Position numbers and translations under genes: made by a program. The notes under the pieces are model-generated. The model ran no database searches and was not told the DNA's origin. It saw nothing but the letters and a program-made list of their open reading frames with translations. A stretch of DNA of 64,000 bases from Idiomarina piscisalsi (lineage in GTDB: Bacteria > Pseudomonadota > Gammaproteobacteria > Enterobacterales > Alteromonadaceae), in NCBI RefSeq assembly GCF_002211765.1, contig NZ_CP022133.1, positions 1 to 64,000 on the forward strand. Direction: 5' to 3'. Shown here one piece after another: positions 30,830 through 39,539 of the stretch. Numbering within the stretch: the stretch's first letter is position 1; every line of letters begins with the position of its first letter.

Positions 30830-32484
30830 TAAGTTTTTATTGCCCGGCTGCGTTCAGGAATTTCCTCGTTCAGCAGCCGGTCGTTTTGTGAATAGTCCAT
30901 GGGAACATCAATCAGGTGTACACCCGGCTTGTTCAGGCACTCTTTCATCATTGGTATCAGGTTATCGATACTGTCCACGCGATACCCTTTGGCACCATAA
31001 GACTCAGCGTATTTCACAAAGTCTGGGTTATTGAAGTCCAAACCATAGTCACTTAAGCCCATGTGCTGCTGCTTCCATTTAATCATGCCATAGCCACTGT
31101 CGTTGAGAATAACAATGACAATGTCCAGGTTCATGCGCACGGCGGTTTCTAACTCCTGAGAGTTCATCATAAAGCCACCGTCACCGCATATCGCCATGAC
31201 TTTTTTCTCTGGATTAACCAGTTTCGCAGCCATTGCCGATGGTAAACCCGCGCCCATCGACGCTAATGCGTTATCCAATAATACGGTATTGGGCTCGCGA
31301 GCCGGATAATTACGGGCAAACCAAATTTTATAAATGCCATTATCCAGCGCTATAACGCCATCGTCAGGCATGACTTCCCGCACGTCTTCAACTAAGCGTT
31401 GAGGTAAAATAGGGAAACGGCTGTCGTCGGCGCCTTCATCGGTATGATCGCGCATGTGGTCGCGAACCTTCAGCATAAAGTCAAAGTCCCAGTGCTCTTG
31501 CGGTTCAATGCCTTCTTTTAGCTGCCAAATACTATTACCAATGTCACCAATCATGCTGGCGTGTGGGAAATAGACTGAGTCTACCTGGGCGCCCTGGAAG
31601 TTAATATGAACCACTTTTCTGTCGTCGTTGACGCCGGTTTTCATCATAAACGGAGGCTTCTCAACAACATCATGGCCAACGTTCAGAATTAAGTCCGCTT
31701 TTTCTATTGCTCGGTGCGGGTAGTCGCCGTCAGATACCGCAGCATTACCTAACCAGCGAGGGTGATCTTCATTAATAACCCCTTTACCCATTTGTGTGGT
31801 AATGAAAGGAATGCCGGTTTTGTCGACAAAGGCTCTGAGCATTTTCGCGGTAATTTTGCGGTTTGCCGCAGCACCAATGAGCAGCACTGGGTGTTTCGCG
31901 TCTTTTAACAGCTGCAGAACATGACGAACCGCTTTATGCTCAGTAATGGGACGGCGCGAGAAGCTCGGCGTTATTGGGTTAGCGTTAACTTCTTCGCGAG
32001 CAATGTCGTCAGACAACTCCAGGTGAGACGCACCCGGCCGCTCGTCTTCTGCACGACGAAACGCTTCCCGAACGTGGGACGGAATGCTGCTGGCGCTGAT
32101 AATAGGCTGTGTGTATTTGGTAATTGGCGTCATCATATCGACAACGTCGATAATCTGAAACTGACCCTGATGACGTTCTTTAATCGGTTTTTGGCCGGTA
32201 ATAACCACCATTGGCATAGCGCCCAGTTGCGCATAGGCTACTGGCGTCACCAGGTTGGTTGCGCCCGGACCTAACGTCGATAAACAAACGCCGGGTTTGC
32301 CCGTTAAACGGCCATAAGTGGCAGCCATAAAGCCGGCACCTTGTTCGTGGCGTGTTAGAATAAGCTCGATATTAGATTTTGAAAGAGACTCTAATAGGTC
32401 CAGATTTTCTTCGCCCGGAATACCGAAAACGTATTCAACACCTTCGTTCTCCAGAGCTTTTACGAATAAATCGGATGCTTTCAC
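30826..32484 (-). CDS. Acetolactate synthase large-subunit-like TPP enzyme
   Basis: Thiamine-diphosphate enzyme of 552 aa, close to catabolic acetolactate synthases (AlsS type), which condense two pyruvates. The catalytic Glu sits in TRHEQGAGFMAATYGR, and the TPP/Mg motif is AICGDGGFMMNSQE with NDSGYG. No regulatory small subunit and no acetolactate decarboxylase is adjacent, so it may have another 2-oxoacid substrate; related enzymes are often misnamed. It ends 4 nt inside the convergent GST gene. Confidence 0.85.
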   Translation of the reverse strand: MKASDLFVKALENEGVEYVFGIPGEENLDLLESLSKSNIELILTRHEQGAGFMAATYGRLTGKPGVCLSTLGPGATNLVTPVAYAQLGAMPMVVITGQKPIKERHQGQFQIIDVVDMMTPITKYTQPIISASSIPSHVREAFRRAEDERPGASHLELSDDIAREEVNANPITPSFSRRPITEHKAVRHVLQLLKDAKHPVLLIGAAANRKITAKMLRAFVDKTGIPFITTQMGKGVINEDHPRWLGNAAVSDGDYPHRAIEKADLILNVGHDVVEKPPFMMKTGVNDDRKVVHINFQGAQVDSVYFPHASMIGDIGNSIWQLKEGIEPQEHWDFDFMLKVRDHMRDHTDEGADDSRFPILPQRLVEDVREVMPDDGVIALDNGIYKIWFARNYPAREPNTVLLDNALASMGAGLPSAMAAKLVNPEKKVMAICGDGGFMMNSQELETAVRMNLDIVIVILNDSGYGMIKWKQQHMGLSDYGLDFNNPDFVKYAESYGAKGYRVDSIDNLIPMMKECLNKPGVHLIDVPMDYSQNDRLLNEEIPERSRAIKTY

Positions 32485-32549
32485 GTCGCTGTCTCCTTGC
32501 GTTTAATTCTTTTTAGTTTAATGAGTTACGTAAAGCATAGGAGATATGA

Positions 32550-32590
32550 TCAAAAAAATCCGCAATCAGACCAAACTGATTGCGGATTTT
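32550..32590 (-). terminator. Rho-independent terminator of the TonB-receptor gene
   Basis: On the minus strand AAAATCCGCAATCAG pairs with CTGATTGCGGATTTT around a 6-nt loop, and seven T residues follow. It lies about 22 bp after the receptor stop codon and before the als-like promoter. Confidence 0.92.
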
Positions 32591-32612
32591 ACAGTCTGCT
32601 AAAACTTAGTTT

Positions 32613-35180
32613 TTAAAATGAATAACTCACTTTGGTGTAAACAAAGCGACCACGGGGGTTATGAACGCTTGGTGCATAGCCGTATAGGTCGTTGTTAAAC
32701 GCTTCTGGTGGCTCTTCGTCAAACAAGTTGGTGGTACCAATAGTCAGGCGAAGCTGAGAAGTCACGTCATAGTATCCTTGTAAATCAACCAGTAGTTGTT
32801 TATCAACCATACGCGCCTTCTCACTCTCAACTAACGCAGGTGCTTGGTAATCTTCAAACTCGCCAATGTAGTTGAGGTTTAAGTTTACGCCCAATGCATC
32901 CTGACTCCACTCAGCACGAGCAGTCCAGCGGTGCTCTGGGTACTCATATTCACCTGCGTAATCAATACCATCTTTTTCGAACTTACTCATGTATGACCAA
33001 TCAAGACCGAAACGGATCGTACCCATATCTTGAGTATCCCAGTTATAATTCGCTGAGAAATCAAGACCAGCCGCTTCCTGGCTAGATAGGTTTACATATG
33101 TGTTGTAAAGCGTTGCCAGTTCACCTAGCTCATCGCCAGGTAAAGGGGCGCGGCGAACACAGACGTCGCTGCTTTGGTCATTACAGTTTTCGTCATAGAC
33201 AGTTTCGAAGTCGTTTTGAACAATTTTATTGTCTTGCTCAATTGACCAGTAATCCGCAGAAATATCAAAGTCATCGTTAACTTGCCAAACGGCACCTAAG
33301 TTATAGTTTGATGACTCTTCGGGCTGCAGGTCATCTGAGCCTGAGAATACGATGGTGTAGTCAAGTGGAACGCAACTTTCACCATCTGTTTCACAGCGGT
33401 ATTCATCAACGAAGAAAGTTGAAACCTGAGATGGACCTAAACCAATCTGAGCCAGTGATGGCGCTCGGAAACCCTCACCGTATGATGCACGAAGCGTTAC
33501 ATCAGTAGTTGGGCGCCATTGTAATTTAAACTGAGGATTAAAGGTTGAACCAAAGTCGCTGTAGTCATCATAGCGACCTGCTGCGGTTAGCTCTAATGTG
33601 TCTGTAATTGGAATTAAGAATTCCATGTAAGCAGCCCACTGGTCTCGTTCTGACTCAGCCTGTACTGACTCGGTACCAAAAATTAAACCACGCTGGAACT
33701 GATCATCTGGCTGGTCAAATACGTCTTCTTCACGATACTCAAGACCGGCCGCCATAGATACGTAATGGTTGCCGAGCTGAAACGCTTCGCCGGCTATGCT
33801 GGCGTCAATTGCGGTTAAGTGTGACTCACCACGACGAACCAAAGAGGTCGTTATATCGTTGATGACTTCAGGGTCGTTAATCGTACCGCCGAACGGATTG
33901 TAGTTGCCCGCGTTAATTTCTTCTTGTAGGAAGTCAGTGCGTACCCAGCCCTGTTCACGAGAGCCTGTCTGCATACCTTCACTGCGCCCTTTTTGGTAAG
34001 AAATATCCCAGCCCCAGCCGTTTAAATCGCCACGTAAACCGGCAATAAAGCGTAGGGTGTCTGATTCAACGTCCCAGATACGAGGCCCAGCATCTACAGT
34101 ACGGAAGAAGTTAATATCGACTCGCTCACCCCAAGGGTTGTTAGGGTGGTCAGCTGGAACATAAAGCCCCGCGTCAGCATCTAAAGGTGTTGGCGCGCCA
34201 CCCGCTTTAGAGCGGTTATGTTGGGCTGCGATCTCAATGTAACCTTCAATATCACGAGTAAACTCTTTGCGAGACTGAATTATTGCACCCACACGCTCTG
34301 CTTCAGGGAATATTTGAGCATAAGGACCGTAATCAAATACACAGCGAGTGCCTACTTCAGAGCTTGGTGGGCAGTCTGGATCTGGCAGTTCCTCACCGTC
34401 TACGATAAAGCTTCCCGGGAAGCCACGAGAAGAACGGAAATCGTTACCACCCCACGGTGCCTGGTTTGCTGTGCCGTTACGACCAAACTCCGCACCAATG
34501 ATAGAGGTGTTTTTCCAGTAGTCGAGAATCATAGTGGTGTTACTGTCATCACTACCTGTACCCCAAACAAGACTCATGCTGGTTTCTTCGTAGTTTACGT
34601 CGCCAGTTGTACCACCGTGACTAGCTGTTAGTTCAGTTCCGACGAAATCATCACGTAGAATGATGTTTACAACACCAGCGACAGCGTCAGAGCCATAAAT
34701 AGCGGACGCACCATCTTTAAGAATATCGATACGCTCAATCGCAGCGACAGGAATAGAGTTAATGTCGACAAAAGAGTTAGCAACGCCTTCTGCGAATGAA
34801 GACACTGCAACACGGCGACCATTTAACAGAACTAAGGTTGAATCGGCACCAAAACCACGCAAACTAATTGCTGCGGCACCGTTTGCCGTGGTGTCCTGGC
34901 TGTTACCTTGAGTTGAAAAAGTTCCTACACCGGCTGAGGGTAGGCGCTCTAAAAGTTGTTGAAGGTTGTTAAAGCCAGAGGCTTCGATGCTTTCTCTGTC
35001 GATAACTTCGACTGGAGAGGCGCCTTCCATCTCGGTTCTTGAAATACGTGAACCGGTTACTTGGATTCGTTCTAAACGCTCATCTTCTGCTTGAGTGTCT
35101 TCTTGCGCAAAGCTAGTTGGCGAATGAAATAATGCGCCGACCGCTAGTGCACAAAGTGAATACTTAAATGCTGTTTTCAT
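32613..35180 (-). CDS. TonB-dependent outer-membrane receptor
   Basis: High-affinity outer-membrane importer of 855 aa. A signal peptide ends SFAQED; next come the plug domain (IQVTGSRISRTEMEGASPVEV, then LLNGRRVAV and IDILKDGASAIYGSDA) and a 22-strand barrel ending in KVSYSF. Several extracellular-loop Cys pairs are visible (PDCPPSSEVGTRC, CETDGESC, CNDQSSDVC), probably disulfides. The start at 35180 has GGGGAG upstream and begins the signal peptide; an in-frame ATG at 35243 adds a non-signal extension. The ligand is unknown, and no exbB/tonB or enzyme neighbour helps. Confidence 0.92.
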   Translation of the reverse strand: MKTAFKYSLCALAVGALFHSPTSFAQEDTQAEDERLERIQVTGSRISRTEMEGASPVEVIDRESIEASGFNNLQQLLERLPSAGVGTFSTQGNSQDTTANGAAAISLRGFGADSTLVLLNGRRVAVSSFAEGVANSFVDINSIPVAAIERIDILKDGASAIYGSDAVAGVVNIILRDDFVGTELTASHGGTTGDVNYEETSMSLVWGTGSDDSNTTMILDYWKNTSIIGAEFGRNGTANQAPWGGNDFRSSRGFPGSFIVDGEELPDPDCPPSSEVGTRCVFDYGPYAQIFPEAERVGAIIQSRKEFTRDIEGYIEIAAQHNRSKAGGAPTPLDADAGLYVPADHPNNPWGERVDINFFRTVDAGPRIWDVESDTLRFIAGLRGDLNGWGWDISYQKGRSEGMQTGSREQGWVRTDFLQEEINAGNYNPFGGTINDPEVINDITTSLVRRGESHLTAIDASIAGEAFQLGNHYVSMAAGLEYREEDVFDQPDDQFQRGLIFGTESVQAESERDQWAAYMEFLIPITDTLELTAAGRYDDYSDFGSTFNPQFKLQWRPTTDVTLRASYGEGFRAPSLAQIGLGPSQVSTFFVDEYRCETDGESCVPLDYTIVFSGSDDLQPEESSNYNLGAVWQVNDDFDISADYWSIEQDNKIVQNDFETVYDENCNDQSSDVCVRRAPLPGDELGELATLYNTYVNLSSQEAAGLDFSANYNWDTQDMGTIRFGLDWSYMSKFEKDGIDYAGEYEYPEHRWTARAEWSQDALGVNLNLNYIGEFEDYQAPALVESEKARMVDKQLLVDLQGYYDVTSQLRLTIGTTNLFDEEPPEAFNNDLYGYAPSVHNPRGRFVYTKVSYSF

Positions 35181-35344
35181 TGTTGTTCTCCCCGCGATGG
35201 ATAACATGTTGTTTTTATTGTAACTATCAAAGATAGTACTCATTTGTTATTACACTAAATTAACAATTGATCAAGCGTTACATTGTAAATTTCGGGGGGA
35301 GGCCGTCATTATGGTGGGATCACTACGACTAAAGTTGTAGACAA

Positions 35345-35380
35345 ATAAAAAAGCGACCAACTAAATAATTGGCCGCTTTA
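35345..35380 (-). terminator. Rho-independent terminator of the DUF4168 gene
   Basis: On the minus strand AAGCGGCCAA pairs with TTGGTCGCTT (one wobble), followed by a T-rich run TTTTTTATTTG. It lies about 25 bp downstream of the stop codon at 35404. Confidence 0.88.
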
Positions 35381-35403
35381 GAATAAAGTCTCGAAAACGC
35401 GAA

Positions 35404-35775
35404 TTAAGAGTCAGACGTTAACTCTTCTAAGCGAGCGCGTAACTCTTCATCATTCTGTGCTTGTTGAATGATCATGTTGTACTGCTGAGGCGTCAGACCC
35501 GCCTCTTCAACCGCTGCAATCATTTCTTGCTGAGCAGACTGTTGAATATTACGAGCTTCTTCCTGGTTTTCTGCATTTTGGAATTTTGCACGGTATTTTT
35601 CAGTAACGCCCTGTACTTCTTCCATTGCTGAAACAAACTTAACCAGCATACCTTCGGTAATTTCCTGGGTTTGCTGTTGTTGTGTCATGGTGTCTTGCGC
35701 TTGTTGCTGCTGTGCCATAGCGGCAGTGCTACCCAGTGCGAATACCGTAGCCAATGCAATGATTGTCTTTTGCAT
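35404..35775 (-). CDS. DUF4168-domain periplasmic protein
   Basis: The 123-aa protein has a signal peptide (cleavage near AMAQ), a glutamine-rich spacer (QQQQAQDTMTQQQQTQ), and an all-alpha domain with FVSAMEEVQGVTEKYRAKF and AGLTPQQYNMIIQQAQND, typical of DUF4168. Its function is unknown. AAGGAGA precedes the ATG. It diverges from a histidine kinase gene 169 bp away, so it could be a target of that two-component system, though position is the only evidence. Confidence 0.85.
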   Translation of the reverse strand: MQKTIIALATVFALGSTAAMAQQQQAQDTMTQQQQTQEITEGMLVKFVSAMEEVQGVTEKYRAKFQNAENQEEARNIQQSAQQEMIAAVEEAGLTPQQYNMIIQQAQNDEELRARLEELTSDS

Positions 35776-35944
35776 GATAATCTCCTTGTTGATTCTGCCA
35801 GATTGATTAACGCACTATTTAAAGCGAAGACTGTGCCAACTCTATAAGATACTGTTATTAATGTGCTTTTTGTTTGATAAGTAATCTTTAAGGCAGACAC
35901 TTTGGAAAATGTGTATCCTGAGTACACAGCCAAAGGAGGAAAGT

Positions 35945-37432
35945 GTGACAAAAGTATACAGATGGCCGCTTTCTAGTTTGCAACGCCGCTTACTTGCTTA
36001 CGTCGTTTTCCCCATGCTGCTTATTTCGGGCGTAGCTATCAGTGTGGGCTTACAGGTGGCTTCAGAGGAAGCTAATGATCGTTTAAAAAGCGACTTAGAA
36101 CTTTTGGGGCGCGCTATCAGCTTACCGATTAGTGATGCGTTGGTTAATAATGACTTAGATACAGTACAAGCTAACCTCGACTCTGTTTTTAGTATCGGCC
36201 GTGTTTACGGCGCATCGGTTTACAACGTTTACGGCGAGCAAGTTGCTGAGGCGGGGGTAACGGAAACCGATTTAAGTAATAGTCAGTTAGCGTTACAAAC
36301 GGTGCAAACCGGAATAAAACAGGATGACTACCGGCGGGTAGAGGGACGTGATGTTTTCTCACAGTTCCTTCCTATAGTGGACAGAGGCGGCAGAATTATC
36401 GGGTTATTGCAAATTAACCGCCGAGCCAGTGACTTTGATGAGTCTTTCGAAGAACTTAGCCAATATGCCTGGTTAACCTGGGGCGCCTTTGCCGTTATTA
36501 CCATCGCCGTATTGGTATTCGGTCATTATCGAGGTGTGGGGCGACACGTTGTCAAACTGAAAGATGCGATGCTGCAAGTGGCGGAAGGTAACCGCAACGC
36601 GCGTGTAGAACCTGAAGGTCCCTCCGAATTGCAGGAAGTTGCCCAGGGGCTGAATCGAATGCTGGACAGTATTGAAAATGCCGAAAAGGAGCTAGAGCAG
36701 AGACGTCAGCATGAAACCTCACTTCAGCAGGCATTGCGCGAACAGGAAAAAATGGCGGCTATCGGTAGCGTCGCTAGTGGAGTAGCACACGAACTTGGGG
36801 CGCCACTCACCGTAATAGATGGTCGCGCCAGTCGCCTTTTAAGAACCCACAAAGATGAAGAAAGTCAGCGTCAGCTGCAAGCGGTGCGTGGTCAAGTGCA
36901 ACGCCTAACCGGGTTGGTGAATCAGCTTCTCGCATTCTCCAGAACACCGGTTCAGCAGAGAGAAACCTTATCGCTTCAGTCTTTGGTTGAAACGGCAGTA
37001 ACCAGTATTCAGTTTGAGCAAGATAAAGGCTCAGCCAAAGTCGAGCTGGGTGAGTTACCGGCTGTCACGTTAAAAGTGGATAGTAAGCGGCTTGAACTGG
37101 CGTTGGTGAATGTCATGCGCAATGCGTTACAGGCAGCAAAACATATCGTGCACTTGCATGCCGAGCTCGATAACAGCAATACCTTGAAAATTATTATCGA
37201 TGATGATGGTGCGGGCTTGCCGGAAAACATGAAAGAGAAAGCCCTGCACCCTTTTGAAACCAATAAACCACAAGGTAAAGGGACCGGTTTGGGGCTGACG
37301 ATAGTGAAACATGTGTTGAGTGATCATCAGGGTGAACTGACACTAACGAATAATGACAAGGGTGGTTGTCGCGTTATTTTAAGCTTACCAGCCTCAAGCC
37401 TGGCTGATACGTCAGTGATAGGAGAACAATAA
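35945..37432 (+). CDS. Membrane sensor histidine kinase
   Basis: The 495-aa kinase has TM1 (about 17-38), a periplasmic sensor of about 135 residues, TM2 (about 176-194), a HAMP region, a HisKA domain with phospho-acceptor His282 (ASGVAHELGAPLT) and a HATPase domain (N box NALQAA, DDDGAGLP, KGTGLGLTIVKH). GTG 35945 is chosen because AAAGGAGGAAA precedes it; an in-frame ATG at 35909 would place this sequence inside the coding region. Its stop overlaps the response regulator ATG, a strict pair. The signal is unknown. Confidence 0.93.
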   Translation: MTKVYRWPLSSLQRRLLAYVVFPMLLISGVAISVGLQVASEEANDRLKSDLELLGRAISLPISDALVNNDLDTVQANLDSVFSIGRVYGASVYNVYGEQVAEAGVTETDLSNSQLALQTVQTGIKQDDYRRVEGRDVFSQFLPIVDRGGRIIGLLQINRRASDFDESFEELSQYAWLTWGAFAVITIAVLVFGHYRGVGRHVVKLKDAMLQVAEGNRNARVEPEGPSELQEVAQGLNRMLDSIENAEKELEQRRQHETSLQQALREQEKMAAIGSVASGVAHELGAPLTVIDGRASRLLRTHKDEESQRQLQAVRGQVQRLTGLVNQLLAFSRTPVQQRETLSLQSLVETAVTSIQFEQDKGSAKVELGELPAVTLKVDSKRLELALVNVMRNALQAAKHIVHLHAELDNSNTLKIIIDDDGAGLPENMKEKALHPFETNKPQGKGTGLGLTIVKHVLSDHQGELTLTNNDKGGCRVILSLPASSLADTSVIGEQ

Positions 37433-38772
37433 TGGCTGTACTTAAAGCTGTCATTGGTGTGATTGAAGATGACCCGGCTTTGCAGGAGCTTTTGGTCGAA
37501 GAACTTGAAGCAGAAGGCTACCAAGTGAACGCATGGGGAAGCTTAGAAGAGTTTCAATGCAGTAAGGCAAGTCCCGATTTAATTGTCAGCGATATACGAC
37601 TGCCGGGAAAGTCAGGGCTCACTTTGCTGGCAAGCTTAAAACAGCAGGAGAACCCACCGGCGCTGCTGCTGATAACAGCATTTGGCACAGTTGACCAGGC
37701 GGTTGATGCGTTGAAAAAAGGCGCCGATGACTTTCTGACTAAACCGCTGGATATTGAGCACCTGCTATTGAGCGTTGATCGGATACTAGAGCATCGTTCA
37801 TTGCAGCGGGAACTGAAACGTTACAAGCAGCAACAGAAAGGCCCCGGTGGCTTGGTAGGGCAAAGTCCCGCCATGCGTAAGCTTTATGACCAAATTGAAC
37901 ACATTGCGCCAACGGGTGGCAGTGTCCTTATTACCGGCGAAAGCGGCACGGGTAAGGAGTTAGTCGCTAAAGCCCTGCATGAACTGAGCGACAGAGCTGA
38001 CAAACCATTTCAGGCCGTTAACTGTGCGGGCATTCCTGCTGACTTAATGGAAAGTGAGTTCTTTGGCCATGCTGCGGGGGCTTTTACCGGCGCACAGAAT
38101 AAACGTCAGGGTCTTTTAAAGCAAGCTGATGGCGGCACCTTGTTGCTCGATGAAATTGGCGAAATGCCGATGGCGCTCCAGGCCAAATTATTGCGTGTTT
38201 TACAAGAAGGTACTATAAGAGCTGTTGGTAGCGATAAAGAAGAACAAGTGGACGTTCGCATTCTTGCTGCGACGCACCAGGACTTAGAGCGTTTGGTTGA
38301 AGAGGGTAAGTTCCGGCAGGATTTATTTTATCGTCTGGAAACGTTCAGTTTGCGCGTTCCTCCTTTGCGTGAGCGAGGTGAAGATATTGAGCGGCTGGCG
38401 AACTTTTTTCTTCAGCAACAGCAAAAAAGTAGCGATAAAGTGGTACGCGGAATTTCGGCGGAGGCTCTCGATTTATTGTATCGGTATCCGTTTCCGGGCA
38501 ACGTTAGGGAACTTCAAAACGCCATAGAGCGGGCATTTGCGTTCTCCAGTAACGACACTTTGTCAGTCGATGACTTTCCGCAGCGTATCGTTGAAAAAAG
38601 TGATACCAGTCAGCCGGCGGCGACCTCGGCCTGGCCAACGCTGGATGAATACCAAAGCCAATATATTAGAAAAGTGTTAGAGCATACCGACGGCAATAAG
38701 TCGCAGGCGGCGCAGATACTAGGGGTGACTCGGCGCACGTTATATCGCTGGCTTGATAACGCCTCGGAATGA
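37432..38772 (+). CDS. Sigma-54-dependent response regulator (NtrC family)
   Basis: The 446-aa activator has a receiver domain (phosphoacceptor Asp54 in VSDIRLPGKSG), an AAA+ domain with Walker A GESGTGKE (169-176), the sigma-54 contact loop GAFTGA (216-221) and a Fis-type helix-turn-helix at the C-terminus (SQAAQILGVTRRTLYRWL). Presence of GAFTGA means it should activate RpoN promoters. I found no convincing TGGCAC-N5-TTGC element in the adjacent intergenic regions. Translationally coupled to the kinase. Confidence 0.95.
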   Translation: MAVLKAVIGVIEDDPALQELLVEELEAEGYQVNAWGSLEEFQCSKASPDLIVSDIRLPGKSGLTLLASLKQQENPPALLLITAFGTVDQAVDALKKGADDFLTKPLDIEHLLLSVDRILEHRSLQRELKRYKQQQKGPGGLVGQSPAMRKLYDQIEHIAPTGGSVLITGESGTGKELVAKALHELSDRADKPFQAVNCAGIPADLMESEFFGHAAGAFTGAQNKRQGLLKQADGGTLLLDEIGEMPMALQAKLLRVLQEGTIRAVGSDKEEQVDVRILAATHQDLERLVEEGKFRQDLFYRLETFSLRVPPLRERGEDIERLANFFLQQQQKSSDKVVRGISAEALDLLYRYPFPGNVRELQNAIERAFAFSSNDTLSVDDFPQRIVEKSDTSQPAATSAWPTLDEYQSQYIRKVLEHTDGNKSQAAQILGVTRRTLYRWLDNASE

Positions 38773-38846
38773 TCAAAAAAGAGCCCGTATTCGTAGAAGG
38801 GCGGTAAGTTAATAGAAAATTTCAGACGAAATTTAAGGAGTACCCA

Positions 38847-39533
38847 GTGAAAGTATTAATGGTTTTAACCTCACACGACAAGCTCGGCGATACCGATCAT
38901 AAGACCGGCTTTTGGGTTGAGGAATTTGCTGCACCTTACTACGTGTTTGTGGATGCGGGTGTTGAGGTCACGCTGGCGTCTCCAAAAGGTGGTAAGCCGC
39001 CGATGGATCCAAACAGCACAGCGCCAGATGCGCAAACAGAAGCCACGGAGCGTTTGGAAAATGACGCTAAGGCGCAACACAAGCTCGAAACAACCTGCAC
39101 ATTGGACGATGTTGACCCCGATGATTTTGACGCTATTTTTTATCCGGGTGGTCACGGACCGTTGTGGGATTTAACCAATAACGAAAAGTCGATTAAATTG
39201 ATTGAGCAATTCTGGAGTAAAGGAAAGCCGGTTTCTGCGGTGTGCCATGCGCCGGCAGTACTGTTGAATGCGAAAACACCAAGTGGCGACCCCATTGTTC
39301 AGGGCCGTACGGTAACGGGCTTTAGTAACTCTGAAGAAGCGGCCGTTGAATTGACGGACGTCGTGCCTTTCTTGTTGGAAGACGAACTGACCGCGAAAGG
39401 CGGCCATTATCGTAAAGTTGATGACTGGCAAGCCTATGCGGTTCAGGACGGTATGCTGATTACCGGCCAGAACCCAGCATCATCAGAGCAGACGGCTCAG
39501 CGCCTGCTTGATGTGCTGAGAGCGATGGTCTAA
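38847..39533 (+). CDS. DJ-1/PfpI (class I glutamine-amidotransferase-like) protein
   Basis: The 228-aa protein has the DJ-1/PfpI nucleophile elbow SAVCHAPAV with Cys133-His134 and the conserved acidic residue Glu26 (FWVEEFAAPY). Its length and the FYPGGHGPLWDL and HYRKVDDW segments match the HchA/Hsp31-like subgroup with glyoxalase III or deglycase activity reported for relatives. AAGGAG precedes ATG 38847. It is convergent with the PqqU-like gene, 6 bp apart. Confidence 0.88.
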   Translation: MKVLMVLTSHDKLGDTDHKTGFWVEEFAAPYYVFVDAGVEVTLASPKGGKPPMDPNSTAPDAQTEATERLENDAKAQHKLETTCTLDDVDPDDFDAIFYPGGHGPLWDLTNNEKSIKLIEQFWSKGKPVSAVCHAPAVLLNAKTPSGDPIVQGRTVTGFSNSEEAAVELTDVVPFLLEDELTAKGGHYRKVDDWQAYAVQDGMLITGQNPASSEQTAQRLLDVLRAMV

Positions 39534-39539
39534 AACCAC

